A DNA stretch of 64,000 nt from OMII01 sp947467385 (GCA_044360075.1 JBIKLA010000001.1:124001-188000), one strand, 5' to 3'. Counted from the first letter of the stretch, positions 8,401-17,520 are shown. Notes: generated from the sequence alone by a model not told the origin. Made by a program: numbers and translations.

Positions 8401-9490
8401 CGGCATCTCCCGAAATGTCGAGAAGCTCGCGCGCTCCCTATTCCCGGAAGGCGAACAAAAGGAAAGATTTCTCAAGGCCCTCGCGCAGGGCGAAGGCAGC
8501 ATCACGGCGGTCGCCACCATTCATGGCGCCACGTACCCAGGAGCGGCTCCCCACAAGCCCAAGTGGCTTCCCTCATGGATAGCGGTCGCTGGGGCTGATG
8601 AGCGTCCCGGAAAAGATGCGCGTCACGACTCAGGCGACACCTATTGCCTCGACCTCTCTTCGACATTTGCCTGCGCAGCCTTCTCTGTGATTCCAGAGGG
8701 AGTCGACGTTCTTCTGGACCTGTGCGCTGCGCCGGGGGGTAAGAGTATCGTAGGAAGCCGCTACCTCAAGCCGAAGTTCGTCATCGCCAACGAGGTGATC
8801 AGAAAGAGGGCAGCACAGCTGATTGCCAACTACAAGCGCTGCCGAATCGATCCGTCGATTGTGGCCTCGCGAGATCCCGCCGCGCTCGGGCGGCTCGTTC
8901 CGCACTGTGCCCGCGTTGTGGTCGTTGATGCACCGTGTTCGGGCCAGTCGCTTGTGCTCAAGGAGCTCGCAGCTCCTGGCGCCTTTCATCCAGCGACAAT
9001 ATCGATGAACTCTCGCCGCCAGCGCAGGATTCTGGCATGCGCCGCAGGCCTAATTCAGCCGGGAGGTTACCTGCTGTACTCAACCTGCACCTTCTCGCGC
9101 GAGGAGAATGAGGACAACATCGAGTGGTTTCTTAAGCAGCACCCAAACTTTGCGCCGATTGAGGTTCCCCTGCTTGCCGAGTTCCGCTCCTCGCTCTTTC
9201 CCGGCCCCTGCTATCGGCTCTTTCCGCAGAGCGGCTTTGGGGCGGGATCATTTTGTGCGCTACTTCGATGCGCAGAAGCTCCCGGCCACGCGCCGATACC
9301 GTCGCTTGAGGAGCTGACCGACGCTATCAAGCCTATCTGGCGCTCCCCGCATGTCTTTAAGTTATGTCCCGTTCCCGTGCAGGGCCGCGAGGGAGAGCAT
9401 GGAGGGCAGCCTCGACGGTGGATAGGGGAGGGCCGTCAGAGGAGGAGTGGTCGGCGCGCGAAGGGCCTTTGGCCCAACGACGACGAGTGA
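8384..9490 (+). CDS. NOL1/NOP2/Sun (RsmB-like) RNA m5C methyltransferase
   Basis: A SAM-dependent RNA cytosine-5 methyltransferase. Motif I is DLCAAPGGKS, motif IV with its catalytic Cys is DAPCSGQS, and motif VI with the second Cys is STCTFSREENEDN. The catalytic core seems complete by FGAGSFCALL, near residue 290. The remaining ~75 residues become Arg/Gly-rich and run antisense through the start of the facing pseudopilin-like gene (shared 9362-9490), so the annotated C-terminus may be a non-conserved tail. Target RNA is unknown; no NusB-like N-terminal domain is seen, unlike RsmB. Confidence 0.8.
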   Translation: MGEKSSGISRNVEKLARSLFPEGEQKERFLKALAQGEGSITAVATIHGATYPGAAPHKPKWLPSWIAVAGADERPGKDARHDSGDTYCLDLSSTFACAAFSVIPEGVDVLLDLCAAPGGKSIVGSRYLKPKFVIANEVIRKRAAQLIANYKRCRIDPSIVASRDPAALGRLVPHCARVVVVDAPCSGQSLVLKELAAPGAFHPATISMNSRRQRRILACAAGLIQPGGYLLYSTCTFSREENEDNIEWFLKQHPNFAPIEVPLLAEFRSSLFPGPCYRLFPQSGFGAGSFCALLRCAEAPGHAPIPSLEELTDAIKPIWRSPHVFKLCPVPVQGREGEHGGQPRRWIGEGRQRRSGRRAKGLWPNDDE

Positions 9491-10174
9491 GATTCCGGTG
9501 CCCGCGGCCGCTACATCAACCGTTCCCTGCATCGAGAGTACCGTAACGTTCCTTCTCTGGCCTAACAGGGATGTGATGCTTCCAATAGCTACGTTTCCCC
9601 CGGCGAAGACAAGGAGGTCGCTATCAACGACGATACCGTCAAGAATAGTCAGGGTACCGGGCGTGGCGACCGTTGCCATCTTCCGCTCAGGCAACACGGC
9701 CCAGCCAAGGCTGGGGGCAAAGATGTTGTCTTCAACGACAAGGTCGCCTTCAAGTGCATGTGAGGGGGAGCAGGCCGATCGGGCCGTGGGCGAGTCAAAA
9801 GAGCCGTCCGTTATAACCCGAGGCGCGGCAGGGCAGGGGCGTACCTCCGAGAAAATCCTTTCAACATCCGGCCGCGCCTCCGGGATAGCAACGAGTGGGA
9901 AAGCCTTAAGCGGCGGCAAGCTCTCGTAGCATGCACGCCACGGACTTGCGGCGGCATCGCTTGAGCCTGTAACGGCCTCACACGTGCCACCTCGTGAGCT
10001 GAAAAAAGGCGTGCTCGCCAGAACCCCCGCGTACTGCTTTCTGCCTACTGACTCGATGCCCCGAATCTTGATGAAATGCACAGCCCGCTCATGCGCATGC
10101 TGCATCATTCCCGCCGCAAGCAGGAGCGCCAGGAGGGCCATAGGCAGGGTGTAGCCACTCTCGTTAGCCTTCAC
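9362..10174 (-). CDS. PilX/GspK-like minor pseudopilin
   Basis: Last gene of a minus-strand pilin-like operon. The N-terminus ESGYTLPMALLALLLAAG is a prepilin-type hydrophobic helix lacking the usual Glu5; PilX and GspK proteins also lack it or keep only a partial motif. The rest (270 residues) has several Cys and a C-terminal beta-rich region with no motif I recognise. The assignment to the PilX/GspK position rests mostly on gene order: FimT/GspH, PilV/GspI, PilW/GspJ, then this. The 3' 129 bases overlap the convergent methyltransferase gene. Confidence 0.55.
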   Translation of the reverse strand: MKANESGYTLPMALLALLLAAGMMQHAHERAVHFIKIRGIESVGRKQYAGVLASTPFFSSRGGTCEAVTGSSDAAASPWRACYESLPPLKAFPLVAIPEARPDVERIFSEVRPCPAAPRVITDGSFDSPTARSACSPSHALEGDLVVEDNIFAPSLGWAVLPERKMATVATPGTLTILDGIVVDSDLLVFAGGNVAIGSITSLLGQRRNVTVLSMQGTVDVAAAGTGISLVVVGPKALRAPTTPPLTALPYPPSRLPSMLSLAALHGNGT

Positions 10175-10189
10175 GCTATCCCCACCACA

Positions 10190-11029
10190 TCAGAGCACCT
10201 GTGACAGGACGGTGCGCGGAAGCAGACCGATGGGAATGATTGATTCCGAGCGAAGACCGTAGGCCCCCTCAATGCTAGCCCGATACCCTGTGGTCCCCCA
10301 AGGAGTAACCAGCGGCGTCAGGCGCATCCGTCGAAGGCCGCTCAGCAGGGGCTGGTTCTCAAGGATGCGGGAGCTTGTGTGAGAGGCGAAACGGAGCTGT
10401 CCTGACGCATCGATGAAGAGCGAGTATTCGCGCTCTACTGGCACGAGCCTCAGAAGAGATGTTGGAAGAATCGTCGCGGGATCGCTCACGAGGCCCGGCA
10501 CAGCCTGCCCCACGAACTCAAGGCATCCAGAGCCACTGGCCCGAGCCGAGCCCGTGAGCTGCACCGATCCGGAAACCCCGAGGGCCACGTAGCTCCTGAA
10601 TTGGCTGGATGTCGGGCGGGCTGCAAATCCGCACGCGTAGCACGTTACGTTGAGGCCTATAACTGTTGAGCGGATGATTGTCCCGGCATAGAGCGGCGAG
10701 AGATCTATAAACGACGCAATGTCGGACTCAGGGCGGGGAGCCGACACGCCGGAAAGCGAATAGAGCGGATGGGGCGAGCCGTAGGCCATGAGGCGAGGGC
10801 TCGGCCAGACACTGACGGAGAATGCGAGCCGGCTTCGGTCCAGGGCCCGTATCCCGTTCTCCAAGGCAGCCCGCAACGCCGCGGAGGCATTCCGGTCGTA
10901 AATCGCTTTTGACGCCTGTTGGAAGGTTCCCCCAGCAAACCTAAGAGCCGAGCTCAGGATTAGCGCTGCTATCGATGCAACGCACAGGGCGACCAGGCAC
11001 TCCATGAGGGTGAATCCGCGCGAAGTCAT
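10190..11029 (-). CDS. PilW/GspJ-like prepilin
   Basis: A type IV pilin-like protein of about 279 residues. The start at 11029 gives the short basic leader MTSRG followed by the cleavage site G/F and the helix FTLMECLVALCVASIAALIL, with Glu at position 5 of the mature protein. The open frame extends 13 codons upstream, but the leader then no longer resembles a prepilin leader. Size and operon place match PilW or GspJ. It would be processed by a prepilin peptidase and help prime a type IV pilus or type II secretion pseudopilus; no such machinery is in the window. Confidence 0.65.
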   Translation of the reverse strand: MTSRGFTLMECLVALCVASIAALILSSALRFAGGTFQQASKAIYDRNASAALRAALENGIRALDRSRLAFSVSVWPSPRLMAYGSPHPLYSLSGVSAPRPESDIASFIDLSPLYAGTIIRSTVIGLNVTCYACGFAARPTSSQFRSYVALGVSGSVQLTGSARASGSGCLEFVGQAVPGLVSDPATILPTSLLRLVPVEREYSLFIDASGQLRFASHTSSRILENQPLLSGLRRMRLTPLVTPWGTTGYRASIEGAYGLRSESIIPIGLLPRTVLSQVL

Positions 11030-11036
11030 CGTTTTC

Positions 11037-11282
11037 CTACCGGTATGATCTCCAGCGAATATCCCCACATTCGCATAGGATGGCTGAGTCGTCGGCTGAG
11101 CAGGCTGCGGTTTTGCAGGGCGGCGTCGAGGAGGAGCTTGCCGCAGAGACGGCTCTTTTCAGCCGGCCCATAAAGAGCGCAAGCCCGGCGAAGACGGCGG
11201 TCACCAGGCCCAGGGAGACCAGTGCCTCAAGCAGGGCAAATCCCCGCCTCGCGTTAGTGTGACAGAAACGAGAGTCTAGCAT
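11037..11282 (-). CDS. PilV/GspI-like small prepilin
   Basis: An 81-residue protein with a prepilin signature: leader ending in NARRG, then FALLEALVSLGLVTAVFAGL with Glu5 conserved. After the helix there are only about 45 residues, Cys- and Ser-rich, which is short for PilV or GspI (usually 110-180). Either it is a minimal pilin or the C-terminal domain has been lost. Its start overlaps the end of the upstream FimT-like gene by seven bases, and it ends eight bases before the PilW-like start, a typical minor pilin operon arrangement. Confidence 0.55.
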   Translation of the reverse strand: MLDSRFCHTNARRGFALLEALVSLGLVTAVFAGLALFMGRLKRAVSAASSSSTPPCKTAACSADDSAILCECGDIRWRSYR

Positions 11283-11698
11283 ACGGACCTCGTGCGAGCG
11301 CGCAGGGAGATGATGATCGACGAAGAGAGATCGCCGAGCCTCAGGAGCAAAGTTGCCGCGGAAGCGGCATGGGACGGATAGAAAAACACCGCCTGCACCG
11401 AGCTTGAGGCCGATTCGAGGGTGACACCGTGGCGCAGAAAGAGGGACTCAACGGCCGCCATGTTTGGGGCGCGCAGGATAGCCTGGGTTTTGCCCAAGGC
11501 AACGGAATGCGGCAGGCCGGTCATGAGTGCGCGAGCGCGTGCCCTCTCGAATATGAGCTGGAGCCTCCTCGTTTCGCCGCACAGGCGATGCTGCCGCACG
11601 AGAGCCGGCATGGCGACGAATGATGCCGCGGCAACGATCGCTGAGAGCGCCAGGCACACGGACAGCTCAAGGACAGAGAAACCTCGGTGAGTATTCAT
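11276..11698 (-). CDS. FimT/GspH-like pseudopilin
   Basis: First gene of the minor pilin operon, 140 residues. MNTHRG is the leader and FSVLELSVCLALSAIVAAAS is the class III signal helix with Glu5. The soluble part has the ARARALMTGLPHSVAL stretch typical of GspH/FimT, where the helix runs into the first strand (compare R-S-x-A-x-x-x-x-x-x-V in the family). It is likely exported, cleaved after the Gly and built into the tip of a pilus or pseudopilus. It lies 38 bases downstream of the flagellin gene on the same strand. Confidence 0.7.
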   Translation of the reverse strand: MNTHRGFSVLELSVCLALSAIVAAASFVAMPALVRQHRLCGETRRLQLIFERARARALMTGLPHSVALGKTQAILRAPNMAAVESLFLRHGVTLESASSSVQAVFFYPSHAASAATLLLRLGDLSSSIIISLRARTRSVC

Positions 11699-11736
11699 GA
11701 TAGGGGGAGAGTTCGGATGTTCGGCGAAAGAGTTTC

Positions 11737-12558
11737 CTATCCGAGCAGGCGCTGGACGAGCGAGCCGTTGAGCCTATTTGTCTGGGCCAGCAGCGAGACG
11801 CTGCTTGAAGCACGAATCTGCTCAGCCGTGCGCAGTGCGGACTGTGAGGCAAAGTCGAGATCGACGATACGCGAGAATGCTTCGCTTTGGCCGATGCGCT
11901 GAGAGCCGATATTCTGTTCGACGGTGTCGAGGCGGGCCTGTGAGGCGCCGATTGCGGAGCTGCGAATACTGCCCAAGCTCTGCGAGAAGTTCTGCAGGGC
12001 TGTGATGGCGGTCTTGGCCCCCGCCTGGGTGCCGATGTCCTGGGACTGCACCTGGGACACCAGGCTTGAGATGTCCGCGCCCCCGACCGAGAGCTGCGAC
12101 GAGGCGCCGCTTCCGGTGCCAACCTGGACGGAGATCTGCGAGCCGTCGAGAAGCTTTACACCGTTGAACTCGGTTGTCGCTGCAATGCGCCCGATCTCTT
12201 GCGAGAGTGAGTCGTATTCGGATTTCATGTCGGCGCGCTGCTCATCCGAGTAGGTTCCGTTTGCCGACTGGATTGAAAGTTCCTGCAGCCGTCCGCTTAT
12301 GTCCTGAATCTGCGAGACGGCACCGTCGGCGATGGCGAGCGCGGAGCCCGCGTCGCGCACATTGCGCGCACCCTGCTCTAGCTGCCCGAGTGACGCCTCA
12401 AGTCTCGACGCGATGGCGAGTGCCGCTGCATCGTCAGATGCTTTCGAGATGCGCTTGCCTGACGAGAGCTTGTTATAAGAGTCAGAGAGCTCCGAGAGGA
12501 TCTTGTTTAGGTTGCTGACCCCTGACACTCCACCGAAAAACGGCCCAGCTGGTGCCAT
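11737..12558 (-). CDS. Short flagellin
   Basis: A 273-residue flagellin consisting of little more than the conserved D0/D1 shell. The N-terminal region shows NLNKILSELSDSYNKLSSGK followed by RISKASDDAAALAIASRLEA, and the C-terminus ends in RTAEQIRASSSVSLLAQTNR and a final QRLLG, the canonical coiled-coil ends. The variable D2/D3 region is nearly absent. The start at 12558 is chosen because the flagellin homology begins just after it; the upstream in-frame extension does not look like flagellin. The ribosome site is weak. No other flagellar gene is nearby, and the minor pilin genes follow on the same strand. Confidence 0.85.
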   Translation of the reverse strand: MAPAGPFFGGVSGVSNLNKILSELSDSYNKLSSGKRISKASDDAAALAIASRLEASLGQLEQGARNVRDAGSALAIADGAVSQIQDISGRLQELSIQSANGTYSDEQRADMKSEYDSLSQEIGRIAATTEFNGVKLLDGSQISVQVGTGSGASSQLSVGGADISSLVSQVQSQDIGTQAGAKTAITALQNFSQSLGSIRSSAIGASQARLDTVEQNIGSQRIGQSEAFSRIVDLDFASQSALRTAEQIRASSSVSLLAQTNRLNGSLVQRLLG

Positions 12559-12894
12559 ACGTTCCACAAGAAAAAAATGGGCGAGGTGTGCTCTGAGTAC
12601 GGGGACCACCCATACACCCAGTTCCAACATTTCGATCCGGGTACCCAAAGGGCACCCCGCCCAACGGTAATGCGCTCTCGCTCGGAGCTGCGTGAAAGGT
12701 GCTCCGGACAAGCAGCGCTGCTCCCCATGACGTGCCGAAAGCACGTATGGTCATTACCTCCTAGAGAATAACTTCGGCCGCTTTGGCGATAGCTGAAGAA
12801 ACGGGGGCTCATTTTTTATCCTGAGCGATATGCGGGCCCAAAGTGCCGGATTGTATAGGGTCTTGGGGGCTGTTCGGGCGCTCGTTACAGGCGT
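12559..12894. other. Flagellin leader and intergenic region
   Basis: 336 bases without a convincing gene separate the flagellin start from the TerB-like gene. The minus strand carries a perfect AGGAGG only two bases before an ATG at 12754, opening a 90-codon frame with no protein-like character; this may be chance. A 6-bp hairpin (ACGTGC/GCACGT, 12730-12746) lies just inside it. I looked for sigma-28 and sigma-54 promoter consensus in the flagellin direction and found no good match to either. Confidence 0.4.
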
Positions 12895-13356
12895 CTACTC
12901 CTCATCGGAGAGGGGATTCAGGGGTGCATCTGGCAGCCCAAGAAGGTCGCGAAACCGCTTGCGGAGATAGAGCTCCATGCCGTCAACCATGCCGTTGCAC
13001 CGAATGAGGTTGTCGATGATGCTTGCCATCGCGCGTTTTGTGCTTGGGTCGAGCGCCTCGCGCAGCATCGACGCCTCAGTTGAGCTGCTGCGCATGGCCT
13101 GCAGGCGCGAGCGGGCCTGCACCACGATGCCGGCAGCAACCTCGTCAGAAACGCCGAAGAGGGCCTTAATGCCGTGGTGAATTACCGACTGCTCAAACTT
13201 ATCGACCTGGTTGTCGGAGGACGCGATCTCCATCAGCACAATCGCAGATGCAAGCGAAAGCTCGCCCTTGTTCTTCTGGATAGAGCGCTTCTTCTGCAGA
13301 GATTCCATCTGCTGAAGGATCGCCTCGGCGGAAAGCCCCGAGAAAGCGTTGTTCAT
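12895..13356 (-). CDS. TerB-like domain protein
   Basis: A 153-residue, all-helical protein. The segment ELSLASAIVLMEIASSDNQV followed by DKFEQSVI matches the first helices of the TerB fold (a hydrophobic helix, then an acidic D-x-x-x-x-x-E turn). A second acidic/hydrophobic helix pair occurs near the C-terminus (IIDNLIRCNGMVDGMEL). TerB domains bind metal and appear in stress and membrane-associated systems, but most are uncharacterised. The start at 13356 has a GGAG eight bases upstream. Nothing nearby suggests a tellurite operon. Confidence 0.55.
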   Translation of the reverse strand: MNNAFSGLSAEAILQQMESLQKKRSIQKNKGELSLASAIVLMEIASSDNQVDKFEQSVIHHGIKALFGVSDEVAAGIVVQARSRLQAMRSSSTEASMLREALDPSTKRAMASIIDNLIRCNGMVDGMELYLRKRFRDLLGLPDAPLNPLSDEE

Positions 13357-13498
13357 AGGTCGTCTCCGTCACCTCGTGTCACCTATGATATGGTCGCCCT
13401 AAGTCCGCGCGTGCCTTAGCTTTTGCGGCGAAATAGTCAGCACAAGGAGCCCCGTGTGGGCCAGTGTAAACGGGAGGTTACCCTTTTGATGGGGTGCT

Positions 13499-14359
13499 TC
13501 ACGCTACCTTGAAGCCCAATTTTGTCCCCATTTCGGGGCGCAGCAGAATCCTGGCGTTCGGTCCTGAGAGGATTTCAAGGGGAGATCCCCCCTTCGCCAA
13601 GCGATCCCTGCAGGCCATCAAGATCAGCGCCGCTATCTGCCTCCCATGGCAATCAACGGCCGACACGTCGACGGCGCATTGCTGGTCCAAGGGCAGTGCC
13701 CTGATACCCTCTAAGAGAGTTTCGTACTGGTCTGAAGTTGAAGCGGGCTTTGTTGCAGTTAAGCATATCCGCCCGTCGGGTTCCTTGTGCTCAAGTATGG
13801 CGGGAACCGCCGTATGCTGGGGCAAGTAAAGCGCTGACAGCGAAAGCTCCCCCTGAAGCGTCGCGCGCTGGTGATCCCGAATGAAAGCTTCCTGAAGGGC
13901 CAAGCTCTGGGTAGGGTCTATCAAGCCGGCGGCTTCTGGCGGGAGGCAATCAAGAACATCCCAGCGGAATGGGGCGCTGACTGTGCAGTTGCCTCCGCCG
14001 ATGAGAGCCAGGGACGCAAGCTTACTGCGGGTTGCGCTTGTCACAACGATCGCACCCTCGTGGCCTGGGGCTGAATGAATAAGCTTGCCTATAGCGTCTG
14101 AGGAAAGTACGCCGAAAGACGTGAGATCGAGCACGACTTTTGGGGACTGCTGCACCAACCCGAGAGACCTCGTAAGTGACTCGGCAAGATGCTGCTCCTC
14201 TCCAGAGAAGCGAACGATTACTGTGCCGTTTCGATGGCAAGAGAACGTCGCATGCCCCTCGCGCGAGGGGGCAGAAGAGCGCCCGCCTTCTGGCGAAGAG
14301 GAGCTGCTATGCCCGGGAGTTGGGCTTGAAAAGTAATTCGGAGTTGAGCTTGCTGCCAT
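13499..14359 (-). CDS. STAS-like domain protein
   Basis: A 286-residue cytosolic protein. After a Ser/Pro-rich 45-residue start, the segment GTVIVRFSGEEQ and then SPKVVLDLTSFGVLSSDAIG follows the STAS pattern of a strand, an acidic/hydrophobic beta strand ending in VLDL, and a Ser pair before a helix. The C-terminal third repeats the pattern less clearly (QQCAVDVSAVDCHGRQIAAL). It may therefore be a double-STAS regulator, as in anti-anti-sigma or chemotaxis-like circuits; partners are not in view. The start at 14359 has GGAG six bases upstream. Confidence 0.45.
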   Translation of the reverse strand: MAASSTPNYFSSPTPGHSSSSSPEGGRSSAPSREGHATFSCHRNGTVIVRFSGEEQHLAESLTRSLGLVQQSPKVVLDLTSFGVLSSDAIGKLIHSAPGHEGAIVVTSATRSKLASLALIGGGNCTVSAPFRWDVLDCLPPEAAGLIDPTQSLALQEAFIRDHQRATLQGELSLSALYLPQHTAVPAILEHKEPDGRICLTATKPASTSDQYETLLEGIRALPLDQQCAVDVSAVDCHGRQIAALILMACRDRLAKGGSPLEILSGPNARILLRPEMGTKLGFKVA

Positions 14360-14555
14360 TCGAGACTCCTTACAGGCAATATTCAACATCAACACCCCAG
14401 GCATGGTGTATGGGGCAGATCGGTCCGAACGATCACTGCTTCTAGGCCCAAAGCGTAATGGACGAGTTCGAAGCAGACGATACCTTTACCACGGGAGGGC
14501 TACCTAAACCTCGTGTTTCAGGGTAGTTAGGTAAGTACGGCGCTCAACGGGAGGA

Positions 14556-17516
14556 ATGCGAGTGCAGCGATTTGGCTTGATACGGGTTCTGTCTCTTGCC
14601 TTGACGCTCGTCACGGGCTTTACCGCGCTCGTGTATGAGGTGACATGGCACTACTACCTGGCGAATATCTTAGGAAGCCAGGCTAGGTCTGCCGCTCTTA
14701 TCGTTGCGACCTTCCTCGCCGGTTTGGCAGTTGGCTACTCACTCTTTGGCCGCTATTCGATTAATCGTTCTCCGCGCTCCCTCATTCAGGGGTGTGGAGT
14801 GCTTGAAATTCTCATCGGCGCTTGGGCCCTTCTGTTTCCCCTTCTGGAGAAGTGGGTGTGGTGGCTTCAGTTTGAGTCAAAGCTTCTGTCGGGATCTATA
14901 GTGACCGATGTTGGGCTTGCGGTGATGCTCGTTGGTGCGCCGACGCTCATGATGGGAGCGTCGCTGCCGCTGTTGACGCAGGCGTTGTCGATCAATGTCG
15001 AAGATGCGGCTCCGTTCCACGCCAAGATCTATGTCGTTAACACCTTCGGCGCCTTTCTTGGGGCGCTCCTTGCGGGATTTGTGCTCATCCCCTCCTTTGG
15101 GCTAGCGCATACCATTGCGCTCATGGGCCTGGCGAACGTGGCGGCCGGCTCGGCATTCGTAGGCATCGGGGCGTTTCTTCCTCGCAAGAGCCTGGGTAAC
15201 GTCAGCGAACTTCGGGATCGCGGCGCCGCGCCGGCGCCCCTGCCTCCAAAGCGGCTTGCAGCGCTTATTGCTGTCGCCTGCGCCGGCGGATTTGTGTCGA
15301 TCACCCTTCAGACAGTTCTGGTGAGGGTAACCGCGCTGACAATCGGCGCTTCCGTGTACACGTTTGGGATGGTGCTGAGCGCCTTCATCTTCGCGCTTGC
15401 GGTCGGCGCTTGGGTGCTCTCAGAGCGACGTGCCGTGCCGGTGTCCCTTGCGGCTAATCAGGTACTGATCCTGGCGGGGCTGATAGGCCTCTACATCATC
15501 ATTCCCTACCTCCCGTACGGGAGCCACGTGTTCCGCACGCTCCTTACATCTGAGAGCCCCAATTTTTGGGTCTATCACGCAGTTGTGTTCGTCGCCTTGT
15601 GCGCCCTGATTATGATCCCAGTGGGCGCTATCGGAGCGATGCTTCCGTTGCTCTTTAAGGAGAGCAGGGACCGCGCAGAGCTCCTCGGGCGGCGCGTAGG
15701 GCTCGTGTACGGCGCCAACACGATCGGCTGCGTCGCCGGCGCCCTCCTCGGAGGATATCTGGCCCTCTACGCCATCAACCTCGATGGCGTGCTTCTCGTG
15801 TGCGTTGCTGGAGCCGCCCTGATACTCCTTCTCTTGTCCGTTGCTGAGACCGGCCGCCATTCCTCCGCATACAGGGCGCTTGCGCTTGCGGCGCTTATGG
15901 TGCCGCTCGTGGCGCCATCGTGGCCGCAGTACGCCATGGGGCGCGGGACGTTTCGTATTACGCGACCAACCTCGGCGACGTACCAGGGCTTCAACGCCTT
16001 CTATGATCTCTTCCTCTCATCCCAAAAGCTGCTCGCCTACAAGGACGACCCAAACACAACGGTGGCTGTGCTCGACTCGCTTGGCGATGGGGGACTCTCG
16101 ATCATCATCAACGGAAAGTCTGACGGCAGCACCCGCTCCGGTGACCGTGTCACCACAAAGCTCATGGCGCACCTGCCGGGGCTCTTTCAGACATCGGCGA
16201 GCAACCGTGCTGCAGTCGTGGGATTTGGCACCGGCATCACCGTCGGATCGCTCGCGAAGTTTGAAGAGGTTGAACACATCGATATCCTTGAGATAGCGCC
16301 GGCGGTGCGAAAGTTCGCGCCACTGTTTGACGCAGAGAACGGCCAGGCATCCCAGAGCTCCAAAATCACCTGGAATATCGGTGACGCGTACCGCTTCCTG
16401 ATCGAGACGCCGCACCGCTACGCAATCATCGCGTCTGAGCCCAGCAACCCATGGGTAGGAGGTGTTGAGAGGCTTTACTCAAAGGAGTTCTTCGAGATCG
16501 CGAAGAGCAAGCTCGCCCCTGGCGGAATCTACGCGCAGTGGTTTCATACCTACTCGGTCTCGCCCGACACGATGGCCCTCGTGCTCAACACATTCCAGCA
16601 GTCGTTCCCTCATGTGCACCTCTTTGAGCGGGATGCCGATGTCGTTATTCTCGGCTCCAGCGAGCCCATCGGCGGCAAGGGCATCGAGCAGATGAGGAGC
16701 CGCTTTGGGCGCGGGGTCATCCAGGAAGACTTGCGGGATATCGACATCGACAACCCAAACGCCCTGCTCGTGCGTGAGGTGTCCATGCCGTGGAAGGCGC
16801 TCGGAAACGGGCCTGTTCAAACCCTTGAGCAGCCAACTCTGTCATACCGGGCTGGTAAGGACTTCTTCACCGAAGCCAGCGTTAACGCGTCATCCTTCGC
16901 GTCGCAGCTTCAGTACCGCGGCTATTCGCGCGAGTTCTTTCCGCAGACCATCATGGGCCAGGTGTACTCCGCACAGTCGCTCAAGGAGCTCATCCAGTCG
17001 ATGGCGCTGCTCCACTGTGCCGTTAAGGAGGCGCAGCGCAACGTGCCGTGGGAGCAGCAGACCCTGATGTGCCGCCAGGCGCTACTGGCGATGGTTGTCA
17101 TGGGAGAGCTTGAAACCAATCCCACGGTTACGGAGAACGTAAAGGAGCTCTTCGTGAAGATGTCTCCGTCGTACGAAGGGGAGATCCTCGTCGCGCCGAA
17201 CTCAGAGGATGCTTCAGTTGGGCTTGACTGGCTTAATGAGTACGGCGCCCCGTTTCTTAAGACCGAGGCTGCCAAGATCCGGCACTACGCCAAAGCCTGC
17301 TTCGCGGCGAGAACAGAAACCGAGAGCGGCTGCCGCAGCCGGCTCGTCCTGACCCTCGCCGGAAACGGATTTTATGCCGAGGCCAAGGAGGAGTTCCTGC
17401 GCCTCATCCAGGATCGCGTGCCGCTTCGGGACCTCGCCTTTGCGCAGGGACTGGCGCGCGTGGCGGGGGTGTCGCTCTCTGCGAAGGAGCAGCGGGAGCT
17501 TGCGCTCGCAAGCTGA
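14556..17516 (+). CDS. Membrane-spanning spermidine-synthase-like fusion protein
   Basis: A 986-residue fusion. Residues 1-430 contain about a dozen hydrophobic helices in an MFS-like arrangement. Residues 530-700 form a Rossmann methyltransferase-like fold related to spermidine synthase (AVVGFGTGITVGSL, then EHIDILEIAP, then GDAYRFLIE). The loop that carries the catalytic Asp in true synthases (D-S-S-D-P) here reads SEPSNPW, common in these fused proteins, so aminopropyl transfer is doubtful. The last 185 residues are helical and unassigned. A GTG at 14562 has better spacing to the GGGAGG than the ATG at 14556, so the start may be six bases later. Confidence 0.72.
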   Translation: MRVQRFGLIRVLSLALTLVTGFTALVYEVTWHYYLANILGSQARSAALIVATFLAGLAVGYSLFGRYSINRSPRSLIQGCGVLEILIGAWALLFPLLEKWVWWLQFESKLLSGSIVTDVGLAVMLVGAPTLMMGASLPLLTQALSINVEDAAPFHAKIYVVNTFGAFLGALLAGFVLIPSFGLAHTIALMGLANVAAGSAFVGIGAFLPRKSLGNVSELRDRGAAPAPLPPKRLAALIAVACAGGFVSITLQTVLVRVTALTIGASVYTFGMVLSAFIFALAVGAWVLSERRAVPVSLAANQVLILAGLIGLYIIIPYLPYGSHVFRTLLTSESPNFWVYHAVVFVALCALIMIPVGAIGAMLPLLFKESRDRAELLGRRVGLVYGANTIGCVAGALLGGYLALYAINLDGVLLVCVAGAALILLLLSVAETGRHSSAYRALALAALMVPLVAPSWPQYAMGRGTFRITRPTSATYQGFNAFYDLFLSSQKLLAYKDDPNTTVAVLDSLGDGGLSIIINGKSDGSTRSGDRVTTKLMAHLPGLFQTSASNRAAVVGFGTGITVGSLAKFEEVEHIDILEIAPAVRKFAPLFDAENGQASQSSKITWNIGDAYRFLIETPHRYAIIASEPSNPWVGGVERLYSKEFFEIAKSKLAPGGIYAQWFHTYSVSPDTMALVLNTFQQSFPHVHLFERDADVVILGSSEPIGGKGIEQMRSRFGRGVIQEDLRDIDIDNPNALLVREVSMPWKALGNGPVQTLEQPTLSYRAGKDFFTEASVNASSFASQLQYRGYSREFFPQTIMGQVYSAQSLKELIQSMALLHCAVKEAQRNVPWEQQTLMCRQALLAMVVMGELETNPTVTENVKELFVKMSPSYEGEILVAPNSEDASVGLDWLNEYGAPFLKTEAAKIRHYAKACFAARTETESGCRSRLVLTLAGNGFYAEAKEEFLRLIQDRVPLRDLAFAQGLARVAGVSLSAKEQRELALAS

Positions 17517-17520
17517 AAAA

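Noticed and set aside
12559..12744. In-frame 62-codon N-terminal extension of the flagellin
   Set aside because: It has no likeness to flagellin, which begins properly after 12558; the extension is probably non-coding.
12482..12754. 90-codon frame on the minus strand with AGGAGG before its ATG
   Set aside because: The spacing to ATG is only two bases, the translation has no protein-like features, and it overlaps the flagellin start in another frame.
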